Of a DNA stretch of 64,000 nucleotides, positions 61,776 through 64,000 are shown one piece after another. The translations under genes and the position numbers were made by a program. The notes beneath the pieces are model-generated. The model was given only the letters and a program-made list of their open reading frames with translations, did not search any database and had not been told where the DNA came from. Origin of the DNA: Bacteroidaceae bacterium (GTDB lineage Bacteria; Bacteroidota; Bacteroidia; Bacteroidales; Bacteroidaceae); assembly GCA_017464815.1 (NCBI GenBank), contig JAFTYI010000011.1, positions 151,464-215,463 on the forward strand, in the 5' to 3' direction. Positions within the stretch are counted from its first letter, which is position 1, and each line of letters opens with the position of its first letter.

Positions 61776-61943
61776 ATGGCTTACGTAATCAGTGACGATT
61801 GTATCGCTTGCGGTACTTGTATCAGCGAATGTCCCTCTGAAGCTATCAGCGAGGGTGAAAAGTATTCTATTGATCCCGATAAGTGCATCGAGTGCGGCGC
61901 ATGTGCCGATGTATGTCCCTCTGAAGCTATCAGCTTGGGATAA
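61776..61943 (+). CDS. 2[4Fe-4S] ferredoxin
   Basis: A 55-residue protein with two classic cluster motifs, CIACGTCISECPSEAI and CIECGACADVCPSEAI, eight cysteines in all. It is the small clostridial-type ferredoxin that carries electrons in anaerobes, for example for pyruvate:ferredoxin oxidoreductase. TACTTTTG at 61728-61735 matches a -7 box. A terminator hairpin follows (61977-62003). It is a single-gene transcript. Confidence 0.95.
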   Translation: MAYVISDDCIACGTCISECPSEAISEGEKYSIDPDKCIECGACADVCPSEAISLG

Positions 61944-61976
61944 TTTGGGTTAGAATATATGGTTAACTGACTCGGG

Positions 61977-62014
61977 GGCAGCCTTCCATTGCGGAGGGCT
62001 GCCTCTCTTTTTGG
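61977..62014 (+). terminator. Intrinsic terminator after the ferredoxin gene
   Basis: GGCAGCCTTCC (61977-61987) and GGAGGGCTGCC (61993-62003) form an 11-bp stem with one G-T pair, a 5-nt loop, and TCTCTTTTTG after it. Confidence 0.88.
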
Positions 62015-62029
62015 GCGGATGCAAAACCG

Positions 62030-62105
62030 GGGTCAGTCCTAAAACCCATTTGTAAATTATGCCGTCTCTGTCATCCTGAGCGTAGTCGAAGGATTTGCTG
62101 TAGGT
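62030..62105 (+). mobile_element. Truncated MITE-like element, family B (copy 3)
   Basis: GGGTCAGTCC, AAAACCCATTTGTAAATTAT and GCCGTCTCTGTCATCCTGAG match the left end of the family (reverse complement of 39090-39154). The right half is missing. No target duplication can be identified. Confidence 0.65.
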
Positions 62106-62126
62106 GATTGTGGCATCATATATTTT

Positions 62127-62431
62127 AGGCACGGATTTCACGGAAAAATTATACCCTTTCAGATATAAAAATTATTAGTGTCCGCTAAACAGCAATAATT
62201 CCCTGTCCTTAAATATTTTAGATGTGGACAAGCCCCTTTTATGCCCACTGACGGTCTCTTGTCATTCTATATTTGCAGAAAAAACGAAGATAGCGAATTT
62301 TTCGCTATCTTCGTTTTTTCTGCAAATATAGAATGACAGAGACGGCATAAACTTGCAGGGAAATAAATCAATTGAAGTATTTAGCGGACACTAATAATAA
62401 AAATCCGTGTTAATCCGTGAAATCCGTGCCT
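62127..62431. repeat. Family-D palindromic repeat interrupted by element C
   Basis: The outer arms AGGCACGGATTTCACGG and CCGTGAAATCCGTGCCT match the 60101-60183 copy in reverse orientation. The sequence is split by the 226-bp element at 62172-62397. Confidence 0.8.
62172..62397 (+). mobile_element. MITE-like element C (226 bp, 18-bp TIRs, 6-bp target duplication)
   Basis: The termini TTATTAGTGTCCGCTAAA (62172-62189) and its exact reverse complement (62380-62397) are perfect 18-bp inverted repeats. TAAAAA flanks both ends (62166-62171 and 62398-62403). The interior has a 37-bp perfect hairpin (62261-62297 with 62301-62337, loop TTT). Removing the element restores the uninterrupted family-D repeat as seen at 60101-60183. 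No coding capacity. Confidence 0.85.
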
Positions 62432-62663
62432 AAAAAATGGAGTGAGCTTAACTTTTGTCTGTAATCGTCTGCTCCTTGGGGAAGTTCACCAGATAGAGCT
62501 TTTCGGAGGAGGAGGGAGGCCGCATTGCCAGATATTTACCGTCTGTTAACCTTATTTAACAAATGGGGGGGTAAAATGGGCCTTTTTCATTATTTTTGCC
62601 GCCAAATAACATATTATTAACCCTTCCTTCAGGAGACTGGGGGAATTAAACTTATTTATCCGT

Positions 62664-62804
62664 ATGAAACAGATAACAGAAAGCACACAGGCCGTGGCTT
62701 ACACTTCGCCCGCCGTGGAAGTGATTGAAGTGGCAGTGGAGAAGGGATTTGCTACAAGCAATGGTATCCTTGAACAACTGGGAGATGAAATTGATTTAGG
62801 TTAA
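62664..62804 (+). CDS. 46-residue peptide upstream of the fimbrillin-like gene
   Basis: The peptide is MKQITESTQAVAYTSPAVEV, then IEVAVEKGFATSNG and ILEQLGDEIDLG. There is no signal peptide, and it is acidic at the C terminus. Similar small peptides (a Pro-x-x-E-V-hydrophobic-V-E-x-G-hydrophobic-A-x-S pattern) are commonly seen before fimbrillin or lipoprotein genes in Bacteroidales; no function is known to me. It may be a leader peptide, a precursor of a modified peptide, or a translational coupler. The stop is 21 nt before the next ATG. TATTTTTG at 62591-62598 is a -7 box. Confidence 0.7.
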   Translation: MKQITESTQAVAYTSPAVEVIEVAVEKGFATSNGILEQLGDEIDLG

Positions 62805-62825
62805 ACTTTAAAATGAAGGACTATC

Positions 62826-64000
62826 ATGAAAAAGTATTTTTATATCATGTCCGCCGCAGCGTTGGCACTGGCCAGCTGTAGCGAAGAGCAGGAGCTGGTG
62901 AATGCTCCCGTATCACAAGAGAACAGAGTGCTGACTGCTACCTTTGAGCAGGATGCTGCCACTCGTACAAGTATTGGTGAAAACAATGCATTGACTTGGA
63001 GCGAGAGCGATGCCATTGCTGTATATTACACATCGGACGATATAATTACAGCAGCTGAATACACACTGACTAATGGCGATGGTACCACAAATGGTACATT
63101 CGAGATTACAGGAGAGGAAAGCGCCCCTGAGGCTATTCATGGTGCAGCATTCCCTTATGGATATGCAACCGAATTGGCAGAAGATGGAACATTGGAGATG
63201 ACACTCCCCGCCACCATCAACCAAACCACAGCAGGCGAACTCGACCTGCCGATGTGGGGAACTGTTACTGATGGCAAGATTGCATTCAAGCACTTGGCTG
63301 GTGTATTGAAGGTAAACCTTACGGAAGTTCCAGCAGATTACACCACTCTGACCGTAACAGCTTCTAACCCTATCAGTGGACTTTTTACTGCAAACACAGA
63401 AGATGCGGAAGATGCGGATAACGAACCTGTTTTGGCAAGCAATTCTACTGAAGAAGGAGCCAAGACCGTGACTGTGACCTTTACTAATGCCACAGCCACT
63501 ACTCTTTACCTCCCGTTACCCGTAGGAACTTACGAGTCTATCGAGGTTAGTATCAGTGGCACAGGAAAAGCCGCCAAAGTGCTGAAGAAATTCTCAAACC
63601 TCATCGTAGAGCGCACCAAGGTGTACAAGACTACCGTTTCTGACTACACGTCAGTGATGACTCCCGAGGAGTTGGTTGCAGCTTTGGCCGCTGGTGGAGA
63701 TGTGACGTTGGGAACTGATATTATCATTAGTTCGAAGCTTGCAATCAGTGAAGACTTGGTTCTCGACTTGAACAACAAGAAACTGAATCTCAATGCCACT
63801 GACAACGGTATGGAAATCGCAGCTGGTGCAAACGTAACCATCAAGAATGGAGACATAGTACACACCTCTGCTACAACCGACTGGACAGCCGGACAGTACA
63901 GCCAGTTTGTTGCTGCCATCAGAAACAATCAAGGCAATGTGACTTTGGAAGGCGTGGACATCACTTCCAATGTGTACACCATCAACAACTATGGAGCATG
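62826..64000 (+). CDS. Fimbrillin-like lipoprotein with beta-helix region (3' partial)
   Basis: The frame is open to the window end (at least 391 codons). A lipoprotein signal is present (MKKYFYIMSAAALALASC, lipidated Cys18). The next ~250 residues have the fimbrillin (Mfa-like/FimA-like) pattern: RTSIGENNALTWSESDAIAVYYTSD, FPYGYATEL, LDLPMWGTVTDGKIAFKHLAGVLKVNLTEVP, LYLPLPVGTYESIEVSISG. From about residue 275 a right-handed beta-helix begins (DLVLDLNNKKLNLNATDNGMEIAAGANVTIKNGDIVHT, NVTLEGVDITSNVYTINNYG). This looks like a surface anchor or tip adhesin rather than a major pilin. Confidence 0.8.
   Translation, partial: MKKYFYIMSAAALALASCSEEQELVNAPVSQENRVLTATFEQDAATRTSIGENNALTWSESDAIAVYYTSDDIITAAEYTLTNGDGTTNGTFEITGEESAPEAIHGAAFPYGYATELAEDGTLEMTLPATINQTTAGELDLPMWGTVTDGKIAFKHLAGVLKVNLTEVPADYTTLTVTASNPISGLFTANTEDAEDADNEPVLASNSTEEGAKTVTVTFTNATATTLYLPLPVGTYESIEVSISGTGKAAKVLKKFSNLIVERTKVYKTTVSDYTSVMTPEELVAALAAGGDVTLGTDIIISSKLAISEDLVLDLNNKKLNLNATDNGMEIAAGANVTIKNGDIVHTSATTDWTAGQYSQFVAAIRNNQGNVTLEGVDITSNVYTINNYGA

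Overview
This window is a chromosomal segment of an anaerobic, host-associated Bacteroidales bacterium, most probably Prevotellaceae. The evidence is a porP-gldKLMN type IX secretion (T9SS) operon, several exported proteins with T9SS-like C-terminal signals, a b558-type fumarate reductase operon, a Bacteroides-type bifunctional Fkp, a succinate/acetate CoA-transferase, and promoters of the Bacteroidota form (TTTG, about 19 nt, TAnnTTTG) in place of -35/-10 boxes. No rRNA, tRNA or CRISPR array was recognised.

Layout. 1-2.1 kb: 3' part of a large repeat surface protein. 2.5-9.8 kb: an outer-membrane-type protein, diverging from the T9SS core operon. 9.8-10.9 kb: an exported Ntn hydrolase of the bile-salt-hydrolase/penicillin-acylase family. 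11-13 kb: an AT-rich accessory patch with a HigBA-type toxin-antitoxin pair and a protein ending in an FtsK-gamma DNA-binding domain. 13.5-22.1 kb: housekeeping genes (TGS-nucleoside kinase, rpoN, purE, ispG, a LOG-family gene, DUF4271, hemD, rnpA, yidD). 22.1-23.7 kb: a DUF4143 ATPase gene bracketed by the yidD 3' end and a second copy of it. 24-33 kb, minus strand: two glycosyltransferases, a lipid A acyltransferase-like gene, an ORF6N gene, an LTA-synthase-like sulfatase, a GH105 hydrolase, a CoA-transferase and a small membrane protein. 33-39 kb: miaB, a DMT transporter, a thioredoxin-like lipoprotein, and a PadR/PspC pair. 39-52 kb: frdCAB and three T9SS-type cargo proteins. 52-62 kb: fkp, the rhamnose operon rhaBATD, an SGNH esterase and a ferredoxin. 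62.6-64 kb: a 46-residue peptide gene followed by a fimbrillin-like lipoprotein cut by the window end.

How the genes work together. The T9SS core exports proteins whose C-terminal signals are visible in five genes here. Fkp, the Rha enzymes, GH105 and the esterase point to capture and use of deoxyhexoses from plant or host glycans. Fumarate reductase and the CoA-transferase fit succinate/acetate fermentation.

The least explained material is intergenic. Arrays of 22-23-bp tandem units, each with its own core word, occur at several loci. A 9-bp unit (NNCTATAGT) forms an array downstream of fkp and also occurs in frame inside fkp. A 181-210-bp mobile-element-like repeat has terminal inverted repeats and 8-bp target duplications. 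A second 226-bp element sits inside a further palindromic repeat family.
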